Source: Salinisphaera sp. T31B1 | Lineage (GTDB): Bacteria; Pseudomonadota; Gammaproteobacteria; Nevskiales; Salinisphaeraceae | Reading direction: 5' to 3' | Assembly: GCF_040361275.1 (NCBI RefSeq) | Contig: NZ_APNH01000002.1 | Location: 806,001-870,000, forward strand | Length of the DNA stretch: 64,000 bases | Shown: positions 17,988 through 25,795 of the stretch, piece by piece | Numbering within the stretch: the stretch's first letter is position 1 | How the letters are laid out: the number at the start of each line of letters is the position of its first letter | Position numbers and translations under genes: made by a program | Notes under the pieces: model-generated | Told to the model about the DNA's origin: nothing | Seen by the model: only the letters and a program-made list of their open reading frames with translations | Databases searched by the model: none

Positions 17988-19394
17988 CTACCGTCCACCC
18001 TTGCGAAACAGCACCACTTCGACGGTGTTCACCAGGATCAACATATCCAGAAAGATGCTCCGATTCTTGACGTAGTAGAGATCCAGCTGCAGTTTGCCGT
18101 TGGCATCTTCTTCCGAGGCGCCGTACGGATACCCCAACTGAGCCCAGCCCGTGATGCCCGGCTTGACGCACTCGCGTACGCGGTAATAAGGCAGGCTTTC
18201 GGCCAGCTGGGCAACGAACTCCGGTCTTTCGGGCCTCGGGCCGACCAGGCTCATGTCACCTCGCAACACGTTTAGAAACTGCGGCAATTCATCGATCCGA
18301 TATTTGCGAATCTTCTCGCCCACCCGAGTGACGCGCGTATCGTTTTCACTCGCCCATTGCGGCACGCCCGACGCCTCGGCGTCTGTTCGCATGCTGCGGA
18401 ACTTGAAGATGGTGTAGTCCTCGCCGTTCTGGCCCACCCTGCGCTGGCGAAAAAACACCGGACTGCCGAAACCGTCTTCGACGAAAATAGCGATGGCCGT
18501 TGCCAGCATGATCGGCGACAACAACACGAGCATGACCAAGGCGACGGTGAAATCCAGCACCCGCTTGAGTGCATCCTGGAAAAAGCTGCGTCGGAACCCA
18601 TGCGAGAAGATGATCCAGCTCGGTTGCAGCAGCTCCGTCTTCACCTTGCCCGTTTGGCGCTCGTAAAAACTCAGCGTGTCGACGATGTTGATGCCCGAGA
18701 TGCGACAGGTGATGAGATCGTCCGCCGGAAAATGGTTCCGGCGGTCGTCCATCGTCACCACGATTTCGTTTATGCGATGAGAACGGGCGTAATCGGCGAT
18801 ATTCTGCTCGGTCTTGATGAGCAGATGGTCTGCGACCTGCGGCTGCTCACCCGGCGCGAGCATGCACCCGACCAGCTGGAACAACGTGTGATCGCTGCGT
18901 CGACGCATATAAGCCAGAATCGAAGCCGCGTTGTCGCCCGCACCATAGAACAGCACGCGCCACGGCGTGGAACGCTGGTCGAACTGTATGTAAAAGGCCA
19001 GCTGCAACGCGCACAGCCCGAACAGCGCGAAGACCAGCGATAAAGACAACACGCCGCGACCCAGGTAAAGCCCGGGCATGGCGTAATAGGCCAGAATCGC
19101 TCCAAAGGTCGCCAGAAAAACGCCCGCGACGACACGTACGAGCACGGGCACGTGTCGGTTCTCGCGCTGAGGCCGGTACAGGCCCATCGCATAAAGGCAG
19201 ATCATGACTGCTGCGGCAAAAAAGAACGCTTTAGGCAACAGCACCCAGTAATCGCGGGTCAGCGGCGCGTCCTGACCCATAAAGCGGACTTCCGCGGCCA
19301 GATAGACCGACGCGGTGAGCCAGGCCAGATGCACGAACCCGAGGCCAATGTACTTGACGTGTACATAGTGATTAAAGATCCGCAGCGTGTTCAT
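17988..19394 (-). CDS. XrtA-system undecaprenyl-phosphate sugar phosphotransferase (TIGR03013-like)
   Basis: This 468-residue polyprenol-phosphate sugar transferase is expected to start repeat-unit synthesis by placing the first sugar phosphate on undecaprenyl phosphate. Four to five membrane segments lie in the first 140 residues, followed by a degenerate nucleotide-binding region (VLFYGAGDNAASILAYMRRR). The C-terminal catalytic domain contains a membrane hairpin, DYTIFKFRSMRTDAEASG, RKYRIDELPQFLNVLRGDMS and LVGPRPERPEF, which are the hallmarks of the WbaP/PssY family. ATG 19394 is preceded by GGGGGTAGG. It is the first gene of the minus-strand locus that runs to the left edge, so its upstream gap probably contains the main promoter. 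Confidence 0.95.
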   Translation of the reverse strand: MNTLRIFNHYVHVKYIGLGFVHLAWLTASVYLAAEVRFMGQDAPLTRDYWVLLPKAFFFAAAVMICLYAMGLYRPQRENRHVPVLVRVVAGVFLATFGAILAYYAMPGLYLGRGVLSLSLVFALFGLCALQLAFYIQFDQRSTPWRVLFYGAGDNAASILAYMRRRSDHTLFQLVGCMLAPGEQPQVADHLLIKTEQNIADYARSHRINEIVVTMDDRRNHFPADDLITCRISGINIVDTLSFYERQTGKVKTELLQPSWIIFSHGFRRSFFQDALKRVLDFTVALVMLVLLSPIMLATAIAIFVEDGFGSPVFFRQRRVGQNGEDYTIFKFRSMRTDAEASGVPQWASENDTRVTRVGEKIRKYRIDELPQFLNVLRGDMSLVGPRPERPEFVAQLAESLPYYRVRECVKPGITGWAQLGYPYGASEEDANGKLQLDLYYVKNRSIFLDMLILVNTVEVVLFRKGGR

Positions 19395-19724
19395 CCTACC
19401 CCCACCGCCATGCGAATCACGCTGACGATCACTAACGAGTTCGAGTTCCGGCGAGACTGGCGCGAAACCACCCGGGTGGCCCGTTACATCGCCCGAAACG
19501 GTTTGTTATCGGCACGGCGCACTTCAGAACCCGTAGCGCTTTAGCGGTAACGGCCACGCTTGGTGGCGTCATTCTACACGGGCAACTCTGTCTGTTGGGC
19601 AGGATTGTAATCTTTTCCGACAAAAAAAGGCGGCGCCCGAAGGCGCCGCCTTTATCCCACACCGTTCAAGTGTGAACTACGCCGCTCTGCCGCTTGGGCA
19701 GAGCGCCGGAGTTTGTTCGGCCAA
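19395..19724. other. Non-coding region between the EPS locus and the first PEP-CTERM gene
   Basis: This 330-base gap contains the terminator of the PEP-CTERM gene at 19622-19653. The remainder should hold the promoter of the exopolysaccharide operon. I could not identify a convincing -35/-10 pair or a -24/-12 element in it. Confidence 0.5.
19622..19653 (-). terminator. Rho-independent terminator of the large PEP-CTERM gene
   Basis: A 9-bp perfect stem, GGCGGCGCC with GGCGCCGCC, around a 4-base loop is followed on the minus strand by a run of seven T. It lies about 70 bases past the stop of the minus-strand PEP-CTERM gene. Confidence 0.9.
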
Positions 19725-20426
19725 TTAGCCGATCAGGTCGCTGCCACCGCTCTTGCGGCGGAAAGCCATCCCGCCGACGAGCAGCGCGATACCCAGACCG
19801 AACATGGCCAGTTCCTGCGGCTCCGGCACGTTTGTGGTCGTAGCCAGGTCGGCCGCGTCGACGTCACCATTGAAGCCGTGCGCGCCGTTGAAGGTCAGGT
19901 TACCCAGACTAAAGTTGGTGGTCAGGAACATGAACTCGGAATTCGGATCGATACCGAAATACTGAGCCAGGCCGGCGGCAACCGTGTTCGAACCACTGCC
20001 GACGAACGCGCCCGACTTGTTGCCGGCACGCGAGAACACCTGATTACCGACGAACTGCCCGGACAGCAACGAGCCGCTGGCGAGCGTCGTGCTGCCGTCG
20101 ACCACACTACCCGTCAGTTCGAAAGAACCGCCGGTGCCGAATGTCCAGGAGGAGCCGGTACCGTTGCCTTCGGTGATGTTGTTGCCGGTCGTGAAGTTCA
20201 ACAAGCAGCCACTGCAGGTGACGGTGCTGTTGCTCGGCGAGGACACGAAGCTAAACGTGATGTCCTTACCTACCAGAGCACCACCGTTGCCGTCATAGCT
20301 CAGACCGCCCGTGGCACCGCTGTCGCGCTGATCGAAGTTAATAGTTCCTGCCGAAGCAGACACGCTCACCGCGGCATAGAACACCGTGGCTGCGATCGCG
20401 CTGACAGTAATACGCCGAATGCTCAT
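19725..20426 (-). CDS. PEP-CTERM sorting-domain protein (233 aa)
   Basis: This is an exported protein and presumed substrate of XrtA. The N-terminal Sec signal runs from MSIRRITVSA to about residue 26 (SVSASA), followed by a Gly/Ser/Asn/Thr-rich mature region of about 170 residues with a TCSGC cysteine pair. The C-terminus has the complete sorting signal: VPEP at about 200, a hydrophobic stretch (FGLGIALLVGGMAF) and a basic RRK. I do not recognise the mature domain; the composition suits an extracellular, possibly glycosylated, matrix protein. ATG 20426 has GGAGA just upstream. It has its own -24/-12 promoter and terminator, so it is a single-gene unit, probably activated by PrsR. Confidence 0.93.
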   Translation of the reverse strand: MSIRRITVSAIAATVFYAAVSVSASAGTINFDQRDSGATGGLSYDGNGGALVGKDITFSFVSSPSNSTVTCSGCLLNFTTGNNITEGNGTGSSWTFGTGGSFELTGSVVDGSTTLASGSLLSGQFVGNQVFSRAGNKSGAFVGSGSNTVAAGLAQYFGIDPNSEFMFLTTNFSLGNLTFNGAHGFNGDVDAADLATTTNVPEPQELAMFGLGIALLVGGMAFRRKSGGSDLIG

Positions 20427-20492
20427 CAATCGTCTCCGTTATAAATTGGTACGCACATCGCCAATCGCCATGTGTCGTCTCAATTCAATGGG

Positions 20493-20510
20493 ATGCAAGA
20501 GCGGTGCCAA
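20493..20510 (-). promoter_or_regulatory. Sigma-54 (-24/-12) promoter of the large PEP-CTERM gene
   Basis: Read on the minus strand the site is TTGGCACCGCTCTTGCAT, matching the sigma-54 consensus TTGGCACG-N4-TTGCW at all key positions. The GG and GC pairs have the required 10-base spacing. It lies about 66 bases upstream of the ATG at 20426, leaving room for a normal leader. Confidence 0.88.
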
Positions 20511-20589
20511 CATTTTTATCTTCGCAAGAGACTGTTTAACAAAAGATTATTTTGGGCAAAAAGGTCTTCACTAGCGAGTGGGATTTATT

Positions 20590-20607
20590 TGTCAATTAAC
20601 CCGACAC
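20590..20607. promoter_or_regulatory. Proposed PrsR enhancer box, copy 1
   Basis: On the minus strand this reads GTGTCGGGTTAATTGACA, an interrupted inverted repeat TGTC-N9-GACA. It lies about 80 bases upstream of the -24 element of the PEP-CTERM promoter at 20493-20510, a typical place for a sigma-54 activator site. A closely matching copy sits upstream of the second PEP-CTERM gene (21237-21254). Assigning it to PrsR is inference. Confidence 0.65.
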
Positions 20608-20690
20608 ATTGTCGACGGATCATCAGCCCGCGCTAGCTGGCTCGCCTTTCACTTCACTCAAGGCCGACACGGTTAGAATCCCCTCGCATA

Positions 20691-20726
20691 AAAAAAGCCG
20701 CCGTACGCAGGAACGTACGGCGGCTT
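20691..20726 (-). terminator. Rho-independent terminator of the small PEP-CTERM gene
   Basis: A 13-bp perfect stem, AAGCCGCCGTACG with CGTACGGCGGCTT, around a 6-base loop ends in a T run on the minus strand. It starts about 30 bases past the stop of the minus-strand small PEP-CTERM gene. Confidence 0.92.
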
Positions 20727-20756
20727 CGATCGGCTTAGCGCCGGCGACTGGCCATA

Positions 20757-21065
20757 TCAGGCTTGGTCGCGCTCCAGCAGCTGCTGACGGCGGCGGCGAT
20801 AGACCAGGAACACCAGCGAAGCGCCGGCGAACAACATGATCAGCGAAGACGGCTCCGGCACGCCGATGGTCTGTCGATACATACCGACACCGTTGTTGCC
20901 ATTGCCTTGGTAACCGCTGGTCGAAGGTTGACCGTTATAAGTCAGGTAGTCGGCACCGACGGCCGGCGCGCTGTCCTGTGCCATCGCGATACCCGAGACA
21001 CCGAGCGACGCGAGCGCCAGCAGAACACCGGCGGCAAAACGTTTGGTGAGGCGAGCTGAAAACAT
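20757..21065 (-). CDS. Very small PEP-CTERM protein (102 aa)
   Basis: This is an exported XrtA substrate with a very short mature part. Residues 1-30 form a Sec signal ending GIAMAQ. Residues 31-68 are a Tyr/Gly/Asn-rich segment (including GYQGNGNNGVGMYR), and the sorting signal begins with VPEP at 69, followed by a hydrophobic stretch and RRRR at 90-93. About nine residues follow the arginines, more than usual. If XrtA cuts at the PEP motif, the released piece is only about 40 residues. ATG 21065 has GAGGT about 7 bases upstream. It has its own sigma-54 promoter and terminator. Function unknown. Confidence 0.88.
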   Translation of the reverse strand: MFSARLTKRFAAGVLLALASLGVSGIAMAQDSAPAVGADYLTYNGQPSTSGYQGNGNNGVGMYRQTIGVPEPSSLIMLFAGASLVFLVYRRRRQQLLERDQA

Positions 21066-21110
21066 CTGTGACCTCTGCGCATTATGTGAGCGAATCATCT
21101 GCAGACAGGG

Positions 21111-21128
21111 TAGCAAATTTCACGCCAA
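21111..21128 (-). promoter_or_regulatory. Sigma-54 (-24/-12) promoter of the small PEP-CTERM gene
   Basis: On the minus strand the site is TTGGCGTGAAATTTGCTA. It keeps the essential GG and GC pairs with correct spacing and matches TTGGC and TTGCT. The -24 box differs from TGGCACG at two weaker positions. It lies about 46 bases upstream of the ATG at 21065. Confidence 0.85.
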
Positions 21129-21236
21129 ATCTATGTTGGCGCAGCGGCCTCGATCACAATGACCGCCGGTATCAAGGATTTGCAGTTGGCCAGGAGCCCG
21201 CAGTCTACCGTGCGCGAAAAGCTCGATGATTCGTAG

Positions 21237-21254
21237 TGTCAGATTAACCGACAC
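21237..21254. promoter_or_regulatory. Proposed PrsR enhancer box, copy 2
   Basis: On the minus strand this reads GTGTCGGTTAATCTGACA, again TGTC-N9-GACA. It matches copy 1 (20590-20607) at 14 of 18 ungapped positions, including both ends. It lies about 110 bases upstream of the -24 element at 21111-21128. The same box in the same relative place before two PEP-CTERM genes suggests the binding site of their shared activator, probably PrsR. Confidence 0.65.
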
Positions 21255-21298
21255 GCGTTGAAAACGGCGGGCCAATAAGCGCTCGCTGGCGAAGCGAT

Positions 21299-22399
21299 TC
21301 AGGCGAGCGCGTGCTTTCTGAGACTATCGGCAATACGGCCTGCCGCCTGCCCGTCCCAGAGCTGCGGCCGCGGACGGTCGGCGTTCAGACCTTCTGCCAG
21401 AACAGCGTCTACCGCAGCCGACAGTTCGGTCGGCGACAACAGTCGATTCGTACCTTCTGTCAAGGTAATCGGACGTTCGGTGTTGCGCCGCAGTGTCAGA
21501 CAGGGAATGCCGAGATAGGTCGTCTCCTCCTGGATCCCGCCGGAGTCGGTGATCGCCAACGAGGCCCCGGTGACAAGATTCATGAAATCGATGTATCCCT
21601 GCGGCTCGATAAGGTGCACGCCCGGCGTGTGCTCGAGTGTTTCAAGCAGGCCGGCGGCCTCCAGGCGGGCCCGCGTACGCGGGTGCACAGCAAACACCAA
21701 TGGAAGACGCTCCGACACGTCAACCAGTTGTTCGACCAGCGAGCGCAATGTTGACGGGTCGTCGACGTTCGAGGGCCGATGCAGCGTCACGATCCCATAG
21801 CGGGACAACGACAGCCCCAGCTTGTCCTGCGTGCCGGCCCCGGCAATACGCTCGCGTACGAGCTCGAACGAATCGAGCATGATATTGCCCACGAAATCGA
21901 TCTTGTCGCGCGCCACGCCTTCGGCCAGGAGATTGTCATCGGCGTCGGAAGACGGCGTCCAGAGCAGATCCACGATCGCATCGGTAGCCAGACGGTTGAT
22001 CTCTTCCGGCATGGTCCGGTCGCGGCTGCGCAATCCCGCTTCGAGATGCGCCACGCGAATACCGAGTTTGACGGCGGCCATCGCACAGGCGAACGTCGAG
22101 TTCACATCGCCCACCACGATCGTCCAATCGGCCGGCTGCTCTTGCAGCACCTGCTCATAGGCGATCATCACGCGGCCGGTCTGCTCGGCGTGGCTTCCAC
22201 TGCCGATCTCCAAATGAATATCCGGCGTCGGAAGACTGAAATCCCGGAAAAAGGAGTCCGACATGTTGGCGTCATAGTGCTGGCCCGTGTGCACCAGCCG
22301 GACCGTGCACCAGTCCTGCTGGGACAGCACATGGAAAAGCGGCGCGACCTTCATGAAATTGGGTCGCGCCGCAGCGATCAGATCAACACGTACAGGCAT
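21299..22399 (-). CDS. wecB: UDP-N-acetylglucosamine 2-epimerase (non-hydrolysing)
   Basis: This enzyme interconverts UDP-GlcNAc and UDP-ManNAc in the cytoplasm, supplying ManNAc or its uronic acid for surface polysaccharides. The 366-residue length is right for the family. Motifs are AARPNFMKVAPL at the N-terminus, VVGDVNSTFACAMAAVKLG, AHLEAGLRSRDR with catalytic acids, VTLHRPSNVD, and DSGGIQEETTYLGIPCLTLR at the C-terminal UDP site. I chose ATG 22399; 20 further in-frame codons upstream do not resemble the family. It lies 71 bases after the lipoprotein gene in the same direction, so the two may be co-transcribed. Its place beside the exopolysaccharide locus suggests that the polymer contains ManNAc-derived sugars (inference). 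Confidence 0.93.
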   Translation of the reverse strand: MPVRVDLIAAARPNFMKVAPLFHVLSQQDWCTVRLVHTGQHYDANMSDSFFRDFSLPTPDIHLEIGSGSHAEQTGRVMIAYEQVLQEQPADWTIVVGDVNSTFACAMAAVKLGIRVAHLEAGLRSRDRTMPEEINRLATDAIVDLLWTPSSDADDNLLAEGVARDKIDFVGNIMLDSFELVRERIAGAGTQDKLGLSLSRYGIVTLHRPSNVDDPSTLRSLVEQLVDVSERLPLVFAVHPRTRARLEAAGLLETLEHTPGVHLIEPQGYIDFMNLVTGASLAITDSGGIQEETTYLGIPCLTLRRNTERPITLTEGTNRLLSPTELSAAVDAVLAEGLNADRPRPQLWDGQAAGRIADSLRKHALA

Positions 22400-22470
22400 T
22401 GGAGCACAGCGAATACGAAATATTGCGCAAGAGTCTACCTGTATCCGATTTACGCGCAATCATCCGGCGC

Positions 22471-24780
22471 CTACCGAACGCTCCGAGGGACCACCGCAAA
22501 GTTCGGATAGTCACGATAGTTTGGCTTGACGGTCCGCGTGTCGAAGACCTTCCAGGCTTCGGCGCCCCCTTCAATCCCGGAGTCGGTCGCCATGGCCAGG
22601 CCGATCTGCAGATTCGAGGGAAACCCGGTCGGAGAGTCGGCGTACCCCTGCATTTCTCCGACCTGAAAGTTTCGCGCGCTCGTGCTCATGGCGTTGACCA
22701 TTGGCTGCCCGTTGCATTTCAAGCCGCGTAGCTGCGGCAGGCTCTGCCGATACACTGTTCTCATGTCCTTGAACATGGGCGCGTTCTGGGACGCCCTGAT
22801 CTGCAGCGCGTACGCCGAGGCTTGGAGCCAGCAGAAGCCCTCTTTCGGCTCGTCCTTCCAACCGAGCATGCGACCGGTCTGGAACTTGGCCAGCCAGTGC
22901 TGCAATTCGCGGGCGCCCGATACCTGTTGCTCGGCCGCATGGCCCACCGCCCACAGGAAGAAATCCGCCTGCCATGGGCCGACGCCTACGCGCGCCTGGC
23001 CGTTGAGCGGATAGATGACGACCCCGTAGTCGTCGATCACGTGCAGCGGATTGCTGGAATCGTCGTCGACATAGGTCGCCAGATAATCGGATACGATCGA
23101 ATTGATCTGATCGACGAAGTACGCCTTCATCGGATCGTCGTCCGGGGTGGCAAAGGCCGCGTCCGAGATGCTGCGCAACGCCCATGCCTGACCGCGCATC
23201 TGGCCCTGAGCCCCGATCAACCGTCCGTTCTGGAAGTCTCGGTATTTGGCGTTGCCCCAGAGCTCGACGTACGACGCCACAAACTGCATCTCTTCAAGAA
23301 AGTAATAGTCGCCCGATACCAGATAAGCGACATAGCCGATCGACGGATGGTGAGCAATGTCGAAAGACAGCTTCGAATCACAGTCGCTGGTACAGGCGGG
23401 CAAGAGGTCGCGCCGATAATCGGCGTTGCTTGCGCTGGAGGCATGCCGATAACCGGCGATCGTCACATACGGATGATCCGTGATCTTGAGCGGCCGGCCG
23501 GTCGCCTCATCGCGATAGTGAATGCTGTAACTGGACGCGGCATCGTCGTTCGCAAGCATCCAGTTGTATGCCCGTCGATCACCTGAGACCACGTACGTCG
23601 AGGTCCAGCGTGGCAATGGCCCGATCGCCGGTTGCGCGCCGGTATTGCCCATGGTCTGCGTCTGATCACCGTGACTCATGGGCGAAACCTGCTGGCGTAC
23701 GCCGTTGAGCAACGACTCGCTGGGCGTCAGGTTCGCGTAGTTCGAAATAGCATGGCTGGACTGCAGATATTCCATGTTCTGGGTCACGAACAGCGCAGGC
23801 GCCCCGTTCGTCCAGAGCACACGGTGCCACCGCGCCTGCCGGTAATGAACGATGCCGTCAGTCGAATATTTGCTGTCACCGACTTCGATCGTGGCCTCGT
23901 AGCGTCTGTTGGCAGGGTCGGCGGCGTAGGCGAGTGCGTTCTCGATAACCGTATCGACCCGTACGTTCTCTATCGTGCCGTTGCCGTCGCCGTAGGCACG
24001 AACATGGAAATAGACCTGCAGGCCGGCTGCGCTGCGAGACCCTGCGCTAAGCGCGGCCGGCACGATCCACTCGGACACGAGCGGACCCTGGAGCCACTGT
24101 CTGCAGTCGCGCGTTCCCCAAGCCGGACAAACGCCGGTCTGGGCGATGTTGCTCAAGGCATCACGCGCGCTCGCCTGGTAGGACTTACCCCCCATTCTGA
24201 TCGTCAGGCGAGCATCGAATGCCGTGCCCAGCAAATCCGATAGAGTCACAGAAGACGAACGCGCGCTCACGTTCTCGGATTCCGACTTAGCGGCATGCAG
24301 TGTCAAGCGGGAGGCACCGTCGACGGCCACCGTCATCACGGCATGTCGTAGCGAGCCGTCCGCCCAGCGCGCCTTGACATCGACCTGCATCGGTACCCGC
24401 TCGCCGTCAGATAGCGCTACGACCGTATGGCCCTCGGGCACATCGCCTTCGGCGAAGATCTGGCCGAACGTCGCAGACGTCGGCGAGGCCGCTCGGCGAG
24501 CCTTCATGGACGCCATGGAATTCAGCGATACCGTCGTGATCGACTCGCCAACCTGGACTGGCACCGGCGCCGGGACATCGGGCCCGGTGACGCCGTCGTC
24601 GGATGGATCCGGCTCGGCCGAATCATCGCCGTTTTCGATCGAGTCGCTGGGTGCCGCGGAGGCCGTCTGGCCGCTCCCGTTGCTGCTGCTACCGCCTCCG
24701 CCGCCTCCGCCACAGCCGGCGACGACGGCGCTCAGAACGAGCACGACACACATACGTTTCAAGTCAAGCCATTTCATCAT
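22471..24780 (-). CDS. Large secreted lipoprotein, possible polysaccharide-active enzyme
   Basis: This 769-residue protein has a lipoprotein signal: MMKWLDLKRMCVVLVLSAVV, then AG-Cys followed by a run of glycines and serines and an acidic Asp/Glu/Ser/Pro linker to about residue 75. Next is a domain with FAEGDVPEGHTVVALSDGER and MQVDVKARWADGSLRHAVMT, a pattern like the N-terminal RIFT-barrel region of YetA/exo-rhamnogalacturonan-lyase-like proteins. The C-terminal half is helical and Trp/Tyr-rich (RGQAWALRSISDAAF, GPWQADFFLWAVGHAAEQ), consistent with an alpha/alpha-toroid. I therefore suspect a surface glycan lyase or hydrolase, perhaps trimming the self-made polymer. The similarity is by eye only, and catalytic residues cannot be named. 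It precedes wecB in the same direction. Confidence 0.75.
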   Translation of the reverse strand: MMKWLDLKRMCVVLVLSAVVAGCGGGGGGGSSSNGSGQTASAAPSDSIENGDDSAEPDPSDDGVTGPDVPAPVPVQVGESITTVSLNSMASMKARRAASPTSATFGQIFAEGDVPEGHTVVALSDGERVPMQVDVKARWADGSLRHAVMTVAVDGASRLTLHAAKSESENVSARSSSVTLSDLLGTAFDARLTIRMGGKSYQASARDALSNIAQTGVCPAWGTRDCRQWLQGPLVSEWIVPAALSAGSRSAAGLQVYFHVRAYGDGNGTIENVRVDTVIENALAYAADPANRRYEATIEVGDSKYSTDGIVHYRQARWHRVLWTNGAPALFVTQNMEYLQSSHAISNYANLTPSESLLNGVRQQVSPMSHGDQTQTMGNTGAQPAIGPLPRWTSTYVVSGDRRAYNWMLANDDAASSYSIHYRDEATGRPLKITDHPYVTIAGYRHASSASNADYRRDLLPACTSDCDSKLSFDIAHHPSIGYVAYLVSGDYYFLEEMQFVASYVELWGNAKYRDFQNGRLIGAQGQMRGQAWALRSISDAAFATPDDDPMKAYFVDQINSIVSDYLATYVDDDSSNPLHVIDDYGVVIYPLNGQARVGVGPWQADFFLWAVGHAAEQQVSGARELQHWLAKFQTGRMLGWKDEPKEGFCWLQASAYALQIRASQNAPMFKDMRTVYRQSLPQLRGLKCNGQPMVNAMSTSARNFQVGEMQGYADSPTGFPSNLQIGLAMATDSGIEGGAEAWKVFDTRTVKPNYRDYPNFAVVPRSVR

Positions 24781-25795
24781 CGGAACCACGTTTGGCAGGT
24801 GTTCCGATGCAGGCCGCAAGCAGGCGCCAACCACCGGAACGGGATTGCGAATGAATCTCGCCGTGTGGCTCGCGCCAACGGCAACCCGGCTGCCATGGCG
24901 CGTGACATTGCGCTTTAGGCCCGTGGCTTTGCGTCGCAGCCTTTCGACTGCTTTGCCTTTTTCGTTAACTGATGATCAATGAACTGGAACGCTCGTCGTG
25001 CCGTCTCCCGGCCGGCTACGTCCTTGCGTTACCCAACGGATTATAGGGCGACCCGTCGAATCGATATGGTATTGCAATACGCATTAATGCGGACATATCG
25101 CTGAATTGCCCCCGTGTAGTCCGTGCTATCGGCCTTCCTGGCACGGTCTTTAGCCGGAAATTCCGACCGTACGACCGATAGCGATTGGCGAAAACGGCCG
25201 AGCCGTTACTCGGGCACGAGCGACCGGCTCGAGGACTCCGGCATTGTGAGCACGACAGCAAACAATCGAACCTTCGGCCGAATTCCGCATGCAAACGGCC
25301 GTCATTCAAGCGCCGGCATCGTTATCGTCAGCGATCGCCATACAAGCACTCTCGGTCGTGTCCGCATTGTTTTCTGCATACGGCCCCAAAGGCAGCAGGT
25401 ACGGCCACAGGGCTGGCGATCAATCAGCCGGCTCTCCCTGCGCTGATGCGCGGCATCGGTCGACAACCCGCAAACACACCGCCAACGCCGCCAGCCGATC
25501 GCATACCGGATAACCGGTGCGCGCGTCTGCCTCGTGCCCGAGCGTGGCCTGGACACCGTGTAAACGAGCGGCTGGGCGGCACCGGATTCTCTACACGCCC
25601 GAGCCGTCTAAGGATTCGACGGCCAATCACTTGATCCGGCGATAGATTCATGTCGTGACAGTCGGTTGCCACTGCAATGCCGCGGGCATAGCCAGAACAC
25701 TGCGAGCACGGTCACAGCGATCGACGGACCGGACGGGTTCGACACCCACCTTGCTCGCACGCTAGATTGCCTTCGAATCCCACGATCGCTCAGCC
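24781..25795. other. Gene-poor interval upstream of putA
   Basis: About 1 kb separates the divergent lipoprotein gene (-) and putA (+). Short open frames exist on both strands but none has a convincing start, composition or recognisable motif. It must contain the promoters of both flanking genes. A near-match to a -24/-12 promoter at about 25138-25155 has the wrong spacing. I see no repeat, RNA gene or terminator. Confidence 0.5.

Noticed and set aside
19432-19662. Minus-strand open frame of 76 codons
   Set aside because: It runs through the terminator hairpin and has no plausible protein features.
25138-25155. CTGGCACGGTCTTTAGC, resembling a -24/-12 promoter
   Set aside because: The GG-GC spacing is one base too long and the -12 box is poor, so sigma-54 recognition is unlikely.
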